DNA of 38,902 bases from an uncultured Flavonifractor sp. (GCF_944383115.1 NZ_CALWOJ010000011.1:1-38902), one strand, 5' to 3'; counted from the first letter of the stretch, positions 15,945 through 24,664 are shown. The notes: generated by a model from the letters alone, not told the origin. Program-made: numbers and translations.

Positions 15945-15985
15945 AAGAAAATAGGGGCGGCAATTTTTGCTGTCCCTATTTTCTT
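15945..15985. terminator. Long perfect hairpin after the anti-sigma gene
   Basis: The arms run 15945-15963 and 15967-15985 with a 3-base loop: 17 Watson-Crick pairs and two G-U pairs on the plus strand. The outer part is AAGAAAATAGGG/CCCTATTTTCTT. The T-rich 3' arm could end transcription on either strand. Its length exceeds a usual terminator. Confidence 0.6.
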
Positions 15986-16031
15986 ACAGATAAGAGAATT
16001 CACAATTTTCTCACACACCATGCCGATAGTG

Positions 16032-16040
16032 TGGTATACT
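16032..16040 (+). promoter_or_regulatory. Extended -10 promoter of coaE
   Basis: TGG-TATACT at 16032-16040 fits an extended -10 element. No good -35 box is seen 17 bases upstream. It lies about 20 bases before the coaE ATG. Confidence 0.5.
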
Positions 16041-16060
16041 AACTGCTGGAGGCGAAGCAC

Positions 16061-16654
16061 ATGAGACGCATCGGCATTACCGGCCCCACCGGCGCGGGCA
16101 AGACCACGGCTCTGAACGTACTGACCCGGCTGGGGGTCCACATCATTGATGCCGATCAGGTGTATCATGATTTGTTGGAAGGTAGCGTCTCCATGAAGCA
16201 GGCCTTGACCGAACGCTTTGGCTGCTCCATTGTGGATGGAACGGGCAAGATTGACCGAAAGCGATTGGGGAATATGGTTTTTGCCGACCCTGAGGCTCTG
16301 GCCGATCTCAATACCATTACCCACCGGTTTATCGTCGGTGAGATTGACCGGCAGGCAGCCCGGGCAGAGGCAGAGGGGCGGCCTGCAGTGGCCATTGACG
16401 CCATCGCCCTCATCGAGAGCGGCGTGGGGGAGACCTGCGACGCGGTGGTGGGCATTTTGGCCCCCAGCGAAGTTCGCATCCGCCGGATCATGGCCCGGGA
16501 GGGCATTTCGGAGGAGTATGCCCGTAAACGGGTGGAGGCCCAGCAGGGGGATGATTTCTTTCGTGCCCACTGCACCCATATTTTGATGAACGAGGATTCA
16601 CCGGAGGAATTTTCCGCCCGGGCCCTTGCTCTGTTTCAATCGCTGATCCCATAA
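16061..16654 (+). CDS. coaE: Dephospho-CoA kinase
   Basis: CoaE phosphorylates dephospho-CoA, the last step of coenzyme A synthesis. At 197 residues it is normal in length. The P-loop GPTGAGKTT lies at about residues 8-16. The acceptor region reads VHIIDADQVYHDLLE, and the lid region includes VRIRRIMAREGISEEYARKRVEAQ. The ATG at 16061 has CTGGAGG eight bases upstream. The M18 aminopeptidase follows after 25 bases, suggesting a two-gene transcript. CoaX, an earlier step of the same pathway, is encoded at 34.7 kb. Confidence 0.94.
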   Translation: MRRIGITGPTGAGKTTALNVLTRLGVHIIDADQVYHDLLEGSVSMKQALTERFGCSIVDGTGKIDRKRLGNMVFADPEALADLNTITHRFIVGEIDRQAARAEAEGRPAVAIDAIALIESGVGETCDAVVGILAPSEVRIRRIMAREGISEEYARKRVEAQQGDDFFRAHCTHILMNEDSPEEFSARALALFQSLIP

Positions 16655-16679
16655 AGTTTAGATACAGGAGGAAACGCAC

Positions 16680-18089
16680 ATGGAAGAAAAACAAAAGACC
16701 CCCGGCGAGCTGCGGCGGGAAGCCCTGCTCTATCAGCCCAAGAACGGCTATGACCGCCTGAACCCCGCGGAAGAGGCGGATATGAACGCATATTGTGAGG
16801 ATTACAAAAAGTTCCTGGACGCCGGTAAGACCGAGCGGGAGTGCGTGGACGAAACTGTCCGTCTGGCCGAGTACCACGGCTTTAAGCCCTTTGTCCGTGG
16901 CATGGTCCTCAATCCCGGCGACAAGCTGTACCGGGTGAACCGGGGCAAGGCCGTCATGCTGGCCGTTATCGGCAGCAAGCCCCTCAGCGAAGGCGTCAAC
17001 ATCGGCGCTGCCCACATTGATGCACCCCGGCTGGACCTGAAGCCCAACCCCTTCTATGAGGACGCCGAGCTGGCCTTCCTCAAGACCCACTACTACGGCG
17101 GCATCCGCAAGTACCAGTGGGTTACGATTCCTCTGGAACTTCGCGGCGTGATCGCTCTGAAGGACGGCTCCACCGTAAAGGTGTCCATCGGCGCCGGGGA
17201 GGGAGAGCCCCGCTTCACCATTGACGATCTGCTGCCCCACCTGGGCGCCGAGCAGTCCAAGAAGCCCCTGGGCGAGGCCATTCCCGGCGAGAGCCTGAAC
17301 CTGCTCATTGGCAGCCGCCCCTTTGCCGGTGATGAGGGTTCCGACCGGGTGAAGCTGGCTATCCTGGACCTGCTCAACCAGAAGTACGGCATCGTGGAGG
17401 AGGACTTCATCTCCGCCGAGCTGTCCGCCGTGCCCGCCTTCAGGGCTGTGGACATCGGCTTTGACCGGTCCCTCATCGGGGCCTACGGCCACGACGACCG
17501 GGTGTGCGGTTTCGCCGCTCTGGCTGCCCTGTTTACCCTGGGCACTCCCGCCCGCACCGCCGTGTGTATGCTGGCCGACAAGGAGGAGATCGGTTCCGAG
17601 GGTGTCTCCGGTATGCGTTCCGCGGCCTTTGATACCTTCATGAGCGATCTGTGCGACGCCCAGCGGGTGACCCTGAAGGCCTGCTATGAGAAGTCCTTCT
17701 GCCTGTCCGCCGACGTGACCGCCGCCTTCGATCCCAACTTCGCCGACGTGTACGAGAAGCGCAACAGCGCCCGGGTCAACTACGGTATGGGCCTGTGCAA
17801 GTACACCGGCGCCCGGGGCAAGTCGGGGGCCTCCGATGCCTCCGCCGAGCTGGTGGCCTATGTCCGCCGTGTGCTGGATCAGAACGGTGTGGTGTGGCAG
17901 ATGGCCGAGCTGGGCAAGGTGGACGCCGGCGGCGGCGGTACCGTGGCCTGCTATATGGCCGAGCGCGACATTGACACCATCGACGCCGGCGTGCCTGTTC
18001 TGTCTATGCACGCCCCCTTCGAGACCGTGTCCAAGCTGGACTGCTATATGACCTATAAGGGTATGCGGGCGGTTTACGAGGCCCAGTAA
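16680..18089 (+). CDS. M18 family metallo-aminopeptidase
   Basis: A 469-residue cytoplasmic zinc aminopeptidase of family M18 (aspartyl aminopeptidase/ApeA-like), which trims N-terminal residues from peptides. Metal-site motifs visible are IGAAHIDAPRLDLK (first His), GAYGHDDRVCGF (bridging Asp), LADKEEIGSEG (catalytic Glu pair) and PVLSMHAPFE (last His). A GGAGG site precedes the ATG. The gene sits directly after coaE and ends at a strong bidirectional terminator. Substrate preference cannot be told from this sequence. Confidence 0.93.
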   Translation: MEEKQKTPGELRREALLYQPKNGYDRLNPAEEADMNAYCEDYKKFLDAGKTERECVDETVRLAEYHGFKPFVRGMVLNPGDKLYRVNRGKAVMLAVIGSKPLSEGVNIGAAHIDAPRLDLKPNPFYEDAELAFLKTHYYGGIRKYQWVTIPLELRGVIALKDGSTVKVSIGAGEGEPRFTIDDLLPHLGAEQSKKPLGEAIPGESLNLLIGSRPFAGDEGSDRVKLAILDLLNQKYGIVEEDFISAELSAVPAFRAVDIGFDRSLIGAYGHDDRVCGFAALAALFTLGTPARTAVCMLADKEEIGSEGVSGMRSAAFDTFMSDLCDAQRVTLKACYEKSFCLSADVTAAFDPNFADVYEKRNSARVNYGMGLCKYTGARGKSGASDASAELVAYVRRVLDQNGVVWQMAELGKVDAGGGGTVACYMAERDIDTIDAGVPVLSMHAPFETVSKLDCYMTYKGMRAVYEAQ

Positions 18090-18106
18090 TCGGCAATGTG
18101 GATGTA

Positions 18107-18145
18107 AAAAGGGAGCCCGGATCATTTTGATCCGGGCTCCCTTTT
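18107..18145. terminator. Bidirectional terminator between the M18 and M15 genes
   Basis: AAAAGGGAGCCCGGATCA (18107-18124), a TTT loop, and its perfect complement (18128-18145). The flanks give a T-run on either strand. Confidence 0.93.
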
Positions 18146-18148
18146 ACG

Positions 18149-19630
18149 TTATCCGGGGGCGGTGCTGCGGCAGCGGGTGATCTCAAAGCCGCCGGTACAG
18201 GTGCGCCCCTCCGCCAGGGTGCGGGCGGCGTAGTCGTTGAAGTGCCACCACTCCGACTCCAGCGGGGTCATGCCGGCTTTGCGGAAGTACTCCCGCAGGG
18301 CGATGGCCGGGTCGTTCATGGTTGCGGCCAGGGTGGTTTTACCGGGGCCGGTGGTGGAGGCGGCGGCCATGCTCAGTTCATGGATGGGAGTAGGCATCTC
18401 ATATTCCTGATACTCCACCGGCTTTAGATAGGAGTATCCGCCGGTGGTGCGCAGCTCAGTACGGGATACCTTCACCAGGCTCACATCTACCGCGAAGCCC
18501 TTTTGGTGGTTGGAATAGCCGGTGTTAATGAAGTAGGTCATGGACCAGGGGGGCGTGGTGATACCTGCCTTGACTTCCGGGTCACGCTCCGCCAGGGTGG
18601 TCAGGGCCTTGACCACAGCCCGCTGGGTGGCGTAGGGACGATAGGCCTCGTACAGTTTGAGGCTGTTGCCCTGGGCCAGGGCCTGCTGCTGGGCGGCGCA
18701 GATCTTTTTGGCGGTGGCGTAGAGTACCGGCATCAGGTATTGCTCTTCGTCAAAGCGAGGGTTGTACACTTTACCCTGATACAGCGCTTTGCCGGTAATG
18801 CCGGGAATGTCTTTGCCGGAACTGGTATACTGGGAGGCATAAGAATTGGTGGCGTCATATACGATAGAAGGGACCACATCGGGCAGATTGATCATACAGA
18901 ACCGATGTTCCACCCACCCTACGCCATAGGCGGAGGACACCTTCCACCAACCGCCCTTTTCGCCCAAGACGGTAAAGGAGGTACCGGGGGCAAGCACTGC
19001 AATTGTCCCGGCATAGGGATCGGGCGAGGATTGTGGGGCAGTATGCACAGATGCGGAAAGGGTACGGGCAACAGCGACAGGTGCGGGGGAGGGGGATGGC
19101 TGGTCTGCGGGAGAAGCGGACGGCGATGCTTCTGCTGCCGGTATGGAGGGCGTTTCCGAATTTACAGGCACGGGTTCCCCGGTAGAACCAGGAGGATTGG
19201 ATGTTGGGATTGCAGTAGGGGTGGACTCAGGTGTTGGCGTGGGAGTCGGTGTAGGCGATGGTGTAGGCGTGGGCGTAGGCGTAGGCGTTGGGGTAGGTGT
19301 CGGCGTAGGAATGGCCGGCCACAGCCCGATCTCCACCGCTGCATATCCGGTTGCGCCGTAGACAGGCAGCTCCAGACTGCCGCTCAGTTTTTGAAGGTCA
19401 CGATCCAGCGTATGGTCCGCCTCCCAGACAGGAACGGATGGGGTGGGTTCCGGTGTGGGTTCGATACTGGGCAAGGAGGAAGGTGTGGGGTCAGGAGTGG
19501 GCTGGATCGACTGCACAGAGGATGGCAGGGGCGTGGAGGAAGGCTCTGGTTCGGGGGAAGGGCCGTGGCATGCAATAAGCAGGCCCAACATGCCCGATAA
19601 ACAGAGCAAGGCGGCGCCTCGTCTTATCAT
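18149..19630 (-). CDS. Lipoprotein: Pro-Thr stalk, SH3-like domain and M15 (VanX-like) peptidase
   Basis: A 493-residue exported lipoprotein. A lipobox LLIAC places the lipidated cysteine at residue 21. Residues about 25-185 are low-complexity Pro/Thr/Ser, with an almost pure Pro-Thr run at 108-136. An SH3-like segment covers about 187-247. From about residue 250 it is an M15 D-Ala-D-Ala peptidase: LYEAYRPYATQRAV, zinc motif SNHQKGFAVD (His375, Asp382) and ESEWWHF (Glu460, His463). It should cut D-Ala-D-Ala or stem-peptide ends at the wall. It follows the S11 peptidase by 19 bases on the same strand. The start has an AAGGAGA site. Nothing indicates vancomycin resistance: no vanH/A neighbours. 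Confidence 0.88.
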   Translation of the reverse strand: MIRRGAALLCLSGMLGLLIACHGPSPEPEPSSTPLPSSVQSIQPTPDPTPSSLPSIEPTPEPTPSVPVWEADHTLDRDLQKLSGSLELPVYGATGYAAVEIGLWPAIPTPTPTPTPTPTPTPTPSPTPTPTPTPESTPTAIPTSNPPGSTGEPVPVNSETPSIPAAEASPSASPADQPSPSPAPVAVARTLSASVHTAPQSSPDPYAGTIAVLAPGTSFTVLGEKGGWWKVSSAYGVGWVEHRFCMINLPDVVPSIVYDATNSYASQYTSSGKDIPGITGKALYQGKVYNPRFDEEQYLMPVLYATAKKICAAQQQALAQGNSLKLYEAYRPYATQRAVVKALTTLAERDPEVKAGITTPPWSMTYFINTGYSNHQKGFAVDVSLVKVSRTELRTTGGYSYLKPVEYQEYEMPTPIHELSMAAASTTGPGKTTLAATMNDPAIALREYFRKAGMTPLESEWWHFNDYAARTLAEGRTCTGGFEITRCRSTAPG

Positions 19631-19649
19631 AACAGATCTCCTTATTGTA

Positions 19650-20768
19650 TTACAGCAGGTCCGTGATCCGGCTGACCACCGTGGCGGCCTCGGCCCTGGT
19701 GGAGGTCGCCAAAGGCATCAGTTCGTTGTTGTTGCCGCCCTGAAACAGACCGGCAGCAGTGGTGCGGGCAGCGGCTTCCAGAGCCCAGAAGGCAATGTCG
19801 CCGTCGTCGGAAAAGCCCAGGCCGTTTTCATCAGGCAGATCCAAATACCGGTCAATGATGGTCATCATCTCCTGGCGGGTGATGGGCTGATCGGGGGCAA
19901 AGGTACTCTCGCCGGTGCCGGATACCAGCCCCAGCAGGGCGGCGCTGTCGGTGTGGCGGGTCTTGTCGTTGGAGGATTTCATGACCACGCTGATGATCCG
20001 CCGTCCGTTCTTCACGGCGGTGGCACTGAGGCAGTAGCCGGCAGCGGAAATGGTGCCCGTTTTGAAGCCGTCCACGCCGTCATAGGCGTAGTCCAGGCCA
20101 GGCAGCAGTTTGTTGGTGTTGGGATACCACTTGCCGTTAAAGGTGACTCCGGTGAGAGAGGTGTAATCCAGAATCTGAGGGAAGCGGCTGATGAATTCCC
20201 GCACCAGAGTGGCCTGGGAGCGGGCGGTGAGATAGTGGACGTGAGCGCCGTGAGAATTCTCAAATTCCGCCGTCATGCCCAGGCGCTTGGCGGTTTCGTT
20301 CATCCGCTGGACGAAGGCCTCCTCGCTGCCGGAGATATACTCCGCCATAACGATACAGCTGGCGCTGGCCGAGGGGACCAGGATCAGCTTGAGCAAGGTA
20401 TCCACCGACACGGAGGACCCGGCGGGCAGGGGAACAGAGGCGGGATAGCTTTTCCCGTCCCGGGATTTTTGAGCGTTTTCATCGCTGATGGATACCATAG
20501 TATCCAACGTCAGGTTGCCGGCCTCCAGCTCCTCAAAAATGATGTAGGCCGTCATGACCTTGGTCATGGAGGCGGGGACCCGCATGGTATCGGCATCCTT
20601 TTCGTAAAGGGCTTCGCCGGTATCATAGTCGATCACGATGGCGCTTGCAGCGGTGACAGAGGGGATGTCCGGTTCCTCCGCAGCCACGGCGGCAGTGGAA
20701 AGGAGTATGGACAACGTCAGCAACAGCCCCATGATACGGGTGAAACCATGTTTTTTACCAAGGTACAT
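19650..20768 (-). CDS. S11 D-alanyl-D-alanine carboxypeptidase with SLH-like tail; SxN motif altered
   Basis: A 372-residue secreted penicillin-binding-type peptidase that removes terminal D-Ala from stem peptides. A signal peptide covers about residues 1-30. The catalytic SxxK is SMTK at 67-70 and the KTG motif is at 236-238. The second motif, normally S-x-N in a context like PSGNDAAVALAEH, reads PSASASCIVMAEY, so Asn is replaced by Ser135 (codon 20364-20366). Residues about 288-372 resemble one to two SLH repeats (FAPDQPITRQEMMTII, TSTRAEAATVVSRI). The ATG at 20768 has AGGAG nine bases upstream; two upstream ATGs are poorly spaced. It may still be active, or be a structural or weakly active paralogue. 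Confidence 0.88.
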   Translation of the reverse strand: MYLGKKHGFTRIMGLLLTLSILLSTAAVAAEEPDIPSVTAASAIVIDYDTGEALYEKDADTMRVPASMTKVMTAYIIFEELEAGNLTLDTMVSISDENAQKSRDGKSYPASVPLPAGSSVSVDTLLKLILVPSASASCIVMAEYISGSEEAFVQRMNETAKRLGMTAEFENSHGAHVHYLTARSQATLVREFISRFPQILDYTSLTGVTFNGKWYPNTNKLLPGLDYAYDGVDGFKTGTISAAGYCLSATAVKNGRRIISVVMKSSNDKTRHTDSAALLGLVSGTGESTFAPDQPITRQEMMTIIDRYLDLPDENGLGFSDDGDIAFWALEAAARTTAAGLFQGGNNNELMPLATSTRAEAATVVSRITDLL

Positions 20769-20822
20769 ATGCGTCATCTCCTGTTCCGGCGGCAACGCGG
20801 CCGCACGATCTTACCTAATGAG

Positions 20823-20851
20823 CGTATGGCACATCTGGCTTTCTTTGTCAA
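20823..20851 (-). promoter_or_regulatory. Promoter of the S11 peptidase operon
   Basis: Minus-strand TTGACA (20846-20851), 17 bases, CATACG (20823-20828). Perfect -35, weak -10. About 55 bases ahead of the chosen start. Confidence 0.5.
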
Positions 20852-20912
20852 ACGCCGGTCAGATTGGCGACAAACGGTTACATTGAGATTTCGATTCATA
20901 GCGGAAAAGGGA

Positions 20913-20941
20913 TGGAAATGCTTCGCTAAATATGGTATGAT
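20913..20941 (+). promoter_or_regulatory. Promoter of uppP
   Basis: TGGAAA (20913-20918), 17 bases ending TGG (extended -10), TATGAT (20936-20941). Transcription from here gives a leader of about 100 bases with strong hairpins. Confidence 0.5.
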
Positions 20942-20956
20942 TAAAAATAACGGCCC

Positions 20957-21025
20957 TGCCGCGGGCAGCGATGCAGCGGCAATCGAACCGGGAGCGGATT
21001 CCTGAATCCGGAAAGACCGGCTCCC
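20957..21025 (+). other. Structured 5' leader of uppP
   Basis: Three inverted repeats lie between the promoter and the start: TGCCGC (20957-20962) with GCGGCA (20976-20981); CGGATTC (20995-21001) with GAATCCG (21004-21010); and GGGAG (20990-20994) with CTCCC (21021-21025) enclosing the second. No known riboswitch class is recognised. Confidence 0.45.
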
Positions 21026-21050
21026 AAAATCGTGAATGGAGGAAGTTGCT

Positions 21051-21899
21051 TTGAGCTATTTGATGGCCATCCTCATGGGGATCATCCAGGGTGTGGCGGA
21101 GTTTCTGCCCATCTCCAGCTCCGGCCACCTGGCCCTGTTCCAGCAGTTCTTCGGCATGGAGAACATGGAAGAAAAGTACATGATGTTTACGGTCATGCTC
21201 CACTTTGGTACCCTGATCTCGGTGCTGGTGGTCTACTGGAAGGACGTGGTGGAGATGATCCGGGAGTTCTTCCTGGGCATTGCCGCCCTGGCAGGCAAGG
21301 ACACCGGTACCCCGCCGCCCCCCGCCCGGCGGATGGTGATGCTGATCATCATTGCCACCCTGCCTCTGTTTGTGATGGTACTGCTCCAGGATGCGGTGAA
21401 CGCCCTGTTTGCCAGTTCCATCATGGTGTCTATCGCACTGCTGGCCACCGGCTGCATCCTCTTTTTCTCCGACCGGCTGGCCCACGGCCGCAAGACTGCC
21501 AAAAACGCCACCATCACCGACGCGCTCATCGTGGGCTGCGGCCAGGCGCTGGCGGTGATCCCCGGCCTGTCCCGCTCCGGCACCACCATCTCTGTGGGTA
21601 TGATGCGGGGCTTCGATCGGGCCTTTGCCGTCCGGTTCTCCTTCCTTATGTCTCTGCCTGCCATCGTGGGCGCCAATATTCTGGAGCTGAAGGATGCGGT
21701 GGAGAGCGGTTTTGTAACATCTGAACTGCCCATGTACCTGGTGGGTGTGGCGGTGGCTGCCGTGGTAGGCTATTTCGCCATTCGGTTGGTCAAGAGCCTG
21801 TCCGACAAGGGCAAGTTCGGCAAGTTCGCCTACTACTGCTGGGCGGTGGGCCTGGGCAGCCTGATCGCCGGAATTGTAAAGACTGTGGTGCTGAAATAA
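21051..21899 (+). CDS. uppP: Undecaprenyl-diphosphate phosphatase
   Basis: UppP/BacA dephosphorylates undecaprenyl pyrophosphate outside the membrane so the carrier can be reused for wall synthesis; extra copies can give bacitracin resistance. Family motifs are QGVAEFLPISSSGHL and PGLSRSGTTIS, in a protein with about eight membrane segments. An ATG at 21036 is part of the ribosome site ATGGAGGA itself. TTG at 21051 lies 7-8 bases after GGAGGA and yields the family-like (M)SYLMAILMGIIQG, so TTG is chosen. Length 282 residues. It precedes ftsK by 49 bases. Confidence 0.93.
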   Translation: MSYLMAILMGIIQGVAEFLPISSSGHLALFQQFFGMENMEEKYMMFTVMLHFGTLISVLVVYWKDVVEMIREFFLGIAALAGKDTGTPPPPARRMVMLIIIATLPLFVMVLLQDAVNALFASSIMVSIALLATGCILFFSDRLAHGRKTAKNATITDALIVGCGQALAVIPGLSRSGTTISVGMMRGFDRAFAVRFSFLMSLPAIVGANILELKDAVESGFVTSELPMYLVGVAVAAVVGYFAIRLVKSLSDKGKFGKFAYYCWAVGLGSLIAGIVKTVVLK

Positions 21900-21948
21900 G
21901 CACTGCCGCTGTAAAGCGGGAAACCCGACCCTGAAAGGATCTGATACC

Positions 21949-24603
21949 ATGGCCACAGCAAAAAAGAAAAGCACGGGAGGAAAGCGTACCACTGCAAACC
22001 GGTCTACCTCTTCCCGTACAACTGCCAGCCGGAAAAAAGCCGCCTCCCGTCCGGTGCGCCGGGAGGTGGGGGCTGTGGTGTGTCTGCTGTTGGCCATTTT
22101 TGCCGCCTTGGGCTACTTCCACATCCAGGCCATCTTTATCGACTTCTTCTGCGGACTGGTCAAGGGCCTCATCGGCTACGGCTACCTGCTGCTGCCGCCC
22201 ATGCTGTTGGTGGCCAGCGGCATTCTGGCCTTCCACCGTGGCCGGCCGGTGCGGCTGCGGGTGTGGTGCGCTCTGCTGCTGCCGGTGCTGGCCGGCAGCT
22301 TTGCCCACCTTTTCCTGGCCAATGGCGTTTATGCCTGGAATCTGGACATGGTCAAGCTGCTTTGGGCGCAAGGGGAGAGCATGACCAGCGGCGGTGTGGT
22401 CAGCGGCATCATAGCTTTGGGCCTGACCGCCGTATTCAGTAAAATTGGCGCAGGAATTATTTTTACCCTGCTGGCTGTTGTTCTTCTAATGGTATGCTTT
22501 CGTATTTCACCTTCCGATGTGGTGGACAAGCTCCGTAGTCGCCCCAGAGTGGAATATGAGGAGGAGGAATTGCCTGAACCGCAGCCCAGACGCCGGCCCA
22601 AAGAACCGGAACCGGTTGCGGAGAACCGTAAACAGCCGCCGCAGATCGACATTCCTGTGGACGAAGGTCCCCTGGTGGGCAAGCGCCGGGAGGCCAAACC
22701 TATTATAAAAAAAGAGCGGTTCTTCAACCGTAAACCGTCGGTCCCCACTCCGGACCAAGTGCTGACCGGCGCTGCGGGACCGGAAACGGAGGCAGAGACT
22801 CCGGCACCGGTTGAAGAGGAGGCCGCACCCTTTGCTGTTTCTGCAGATACTTCTGCTGAGGTTGTCCATGCAGAGAGTCAGCCCCAGCCGGAACACCAGC
22901 CTGTGCCTGAAATTGTGCGGGAACCGGCGGTGCCGCCTGTGACCAGCAAGGCCCGGCAGAAAGAGGAGACTGCCCAGGCCGCTGCAGAAGTCGCTCAGGA
23001 TATTGCTCGCAGCCTGGAGGAAGAGCCTGTGGTCTATCAGTATCCTCCCGTCTCTCTGCTGACCGAGGGGGAGGGTGTATCCAGCACCGACGTGGCGGGA
23101 GAATTGCGTGCCAATCAGGCCCGTCTGTCCGATACCATACGCTCCTTCGGCATCGACGCCAACATTTCCAATGTGACCCGTGGCCCGTCCGTCACGCGGT
23201 ATGAGTTGGAACTGGACCAGGGCGTGCGCCTCAACAAACTGACCAACCTGGCTGACGATATTGCCCTGGCCCTGGGTGCTACAGGGGTACGTATTGCCCC
23301 TATTCCCAACAAGATCTCTATGGTTGGTATCGAGGTACCCAACCGTCTGGTGTCTCCGGTATACATCCACGACGTCATCGACTCCCGGGAGTTCCGGGAC
23401 AACCCCTCCAAGGTGTCCTTTGCCGTAGGAAAGGACATCGGTGGCAACAACATCGTGGGCAACATTGCCAAGCTGCCCCATCTGCTCATCGCCGGTACCA
23501 CCGGTTCCGGTAAGTCGGTGTGTACCAACTCCCTCATCATCTCCCTGCTGTACAAGGCCACCCCGGAGGAGGTCCGCCTCATCATGGTGGACCCCAAGAT
23601 GGTGGAGCTGGGCATCTACAACGGCATTCCCCATCTGCTCATCCCGGTAGTCACCGACCCCAAGAAGGCGGCGGGCGCCCTCCAGTGGGCGGTGGTGGAG
23701 ATGATGAAGCGGTACCGGGCGTTCTCCGAGATTGGCGTCCGGGATCTGGCCAGCTACAACGCCCATGCCGCCAAGAGCGACGACATGGAGAAGATGCCTC
23801 AGATCGTGGTGGTCATCGACGAGCTGGCCGACCTGATGCTGGTGGCAGCCAAGGAGGTGGAGGAATCCATCTGCCGGGTGGCCCAGATGGGCCGTGCTGC
23901 CGGTATGCACCTGATCATTGCTACCCAGCGGCCTTCCGCCGACGTGATCACCGGCCTGATGAAGGCCAACATCCCCAGTCGTATCGCCTTCGCCGTGGCC
24001 TCCTCTCTGGAGTCCCGCATCATTCTGGACACCACCGGCGCGGAGAAGCTGGTGGGCCGGGGCGATATGCTCTATTTCCCCCTGGGTTCCGGCAAACCCC
24101 AGCGTGTCCAGGGCTGCCTGATCTCCGATGAGGAGGTGGCCGCCGTGGTGGGCTTCATCAAGCAGAACAGCGGCGGGGCCGAGTACGATCAGGAGATCAT
24201 GCACGACATCGAAAAGCACGCCGCCGAGAAGGAGAAGGGGAGCAAGGGTGTGGGCGGTTCCGCGCCGGAAGAGGTGGGCGACGACTACGACGAGTTGCTC
24301 CCCGCCGCCATCGAGGTGGTGGTGGAGACCGGCATGGCAAGCGTGTCCATGCTCCAGCGCCGTCTCAAGCTGGGCTACTCCCGTGCTGCCCGTCTGGTGG
24401 ACCAGATGGAGGAGAAGGGGGTTGTTGGACCCTTCGAGGGTTCCAAGCCTCGCCAGGTGCTGATCACCAAGGAACAGTGGCAGGAGATGCAGTTCAAGCA
24501 GGACATGGCCGGCAGCGCGCCGGAGCCGGTGCCCGACGAGTTGGAGTTCGAGGGGGATGCCATCCCCCAGAGTCGGGACATGCCTCCCTTTGATATGGAG
24601 TAA
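21949..24603 (+). CDS. ftsK: DNA translocase FtsK/SpoIIIE
   Basis: An 884-residue septal DNA pump that moves chromosomal DNA during division or sporulation. The basic N-terminus (KKKSTGGKR) leads into four hydrophobic segments (about residues 42-180). A long Pro/Glu-rich linker follows (about 190-370). The motor has P-loop AGTTGSGKSV (about 515-524), Walker B VVVIDELADLM (about 621-631) and the FtsK segment MGRAAGMHLIIATQRPSADV. The C-terminal winged-helix gamma domain (ASVSMLQRRLKLGYSRAARLVDQME) reads KOPS-type sites. Sequence does not decide between the FtsK and SpoIIIE roles. A strong terminator follows. Confidence 0.96.
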   Translation: MATAKKKSTGGKRTTANRSTSSRTTASRKKAASRPVRREVGAVVCLLLAIFAALGYFHIQAIFIDFFCGLVKGLIGYGYLLLPPMLLVASGILAFHRGRPVRLRVWCALLLPVLAGSFAHLFLANGVYAWNLDMVKLLWAQGESMTSGGVVSGIIALGLTAVFSKIGAGIIFTLLAVVLLMVCFRISPSDVVDKLRSRPRVEYEEEELPEPQPRRRPKEPEPVAENRKQPPQIDIPVDEGPLVGKRREAKPIIKKERFFNRKPSVPTPDQVLTGAAGPETEAETPAPVEEEAAPFAVSADTSAEVVHAESQPQPEHQPVPEIVREPAVPPVTSKARQKEETAQAAAEVAQDIARSLEEEPVVYQYPPVSLLTEGEGVSSTDVAGELRANQARLSDTIRSFGIDANISNVTRGPSVTRYELELDQGVRLNKLTNLADDIALALGATGVRIAPIPNKISMVGIEVPNRLVSPVYIHDVIDSREFRDNPSKVSFAVGKDIGGNNIVGNIAKLPHLLIAGTTGSGKSVCTNSLIISLLYKATPEEVRLIMVDPKMVELGIYNGIPHLLIPVVTDPKKAAGALQWAVVEMMKRYRAFSEIGVRDLASYNAHAAKSDDMEKMPQIVVVIDELADLMLVAAKEVEESICRVAQMGRAAGMHLIIATQRPSADVITGLMKANIPSRIAFAVASSLESRIILDTTGAEKLVGRGDMLYFPLGSGKPQRVQGCLISDEEVAAVVGFIKQNSGGAEYDQEIMHDIEKHAAEKEKGSKGVGGSAPEEVGDDYDELLPAAIEVVVETGMASVSMLQRRLKLGYSRAARLVDQMEEKGVVGPFEGSKPRQVLITKEQWQEMQFKQDMAGSAPEPVPDELEFEGDAIPQSRDMPPFDME

Positions 24604-24606
24604 ATG

Positions 24607-24642
24607 CAAAAGGAGCGCAGTCAGCAGACTGCGCTCCTTTTG
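24607..24642. terminator. Bidirectional terminator between ftsK and the iron ADH gene
   Basis: A perfect 16-bp stem, CAAAAGGAGCGCAGTC (24607-24622) with its complement at 24627-24642 and an AGCA loop. T-rich exits exist on both strands. Confidence 0.93.
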
Positions 24643-24664
24643 ATGTATGAAAGGGTTGGGGGGA

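Noticed and set aside
18503..19600. A plus-strand frame rich in Gly/Arg/Val over the M15 lipoprotein
   Set aside because: It is the complement of the Pro-Thr repeat region; the minus-strand frame has signal peptide, lipobox and zinc motifs.
18149..19630. Vancomycin-resistance VanX/VanY
   Set aside because: The M15 fold is present but no vanHA, vanRS or VanS-type genes adjoin, and the stalked lipoprotein form is common as a housekeeping wall peptidase.
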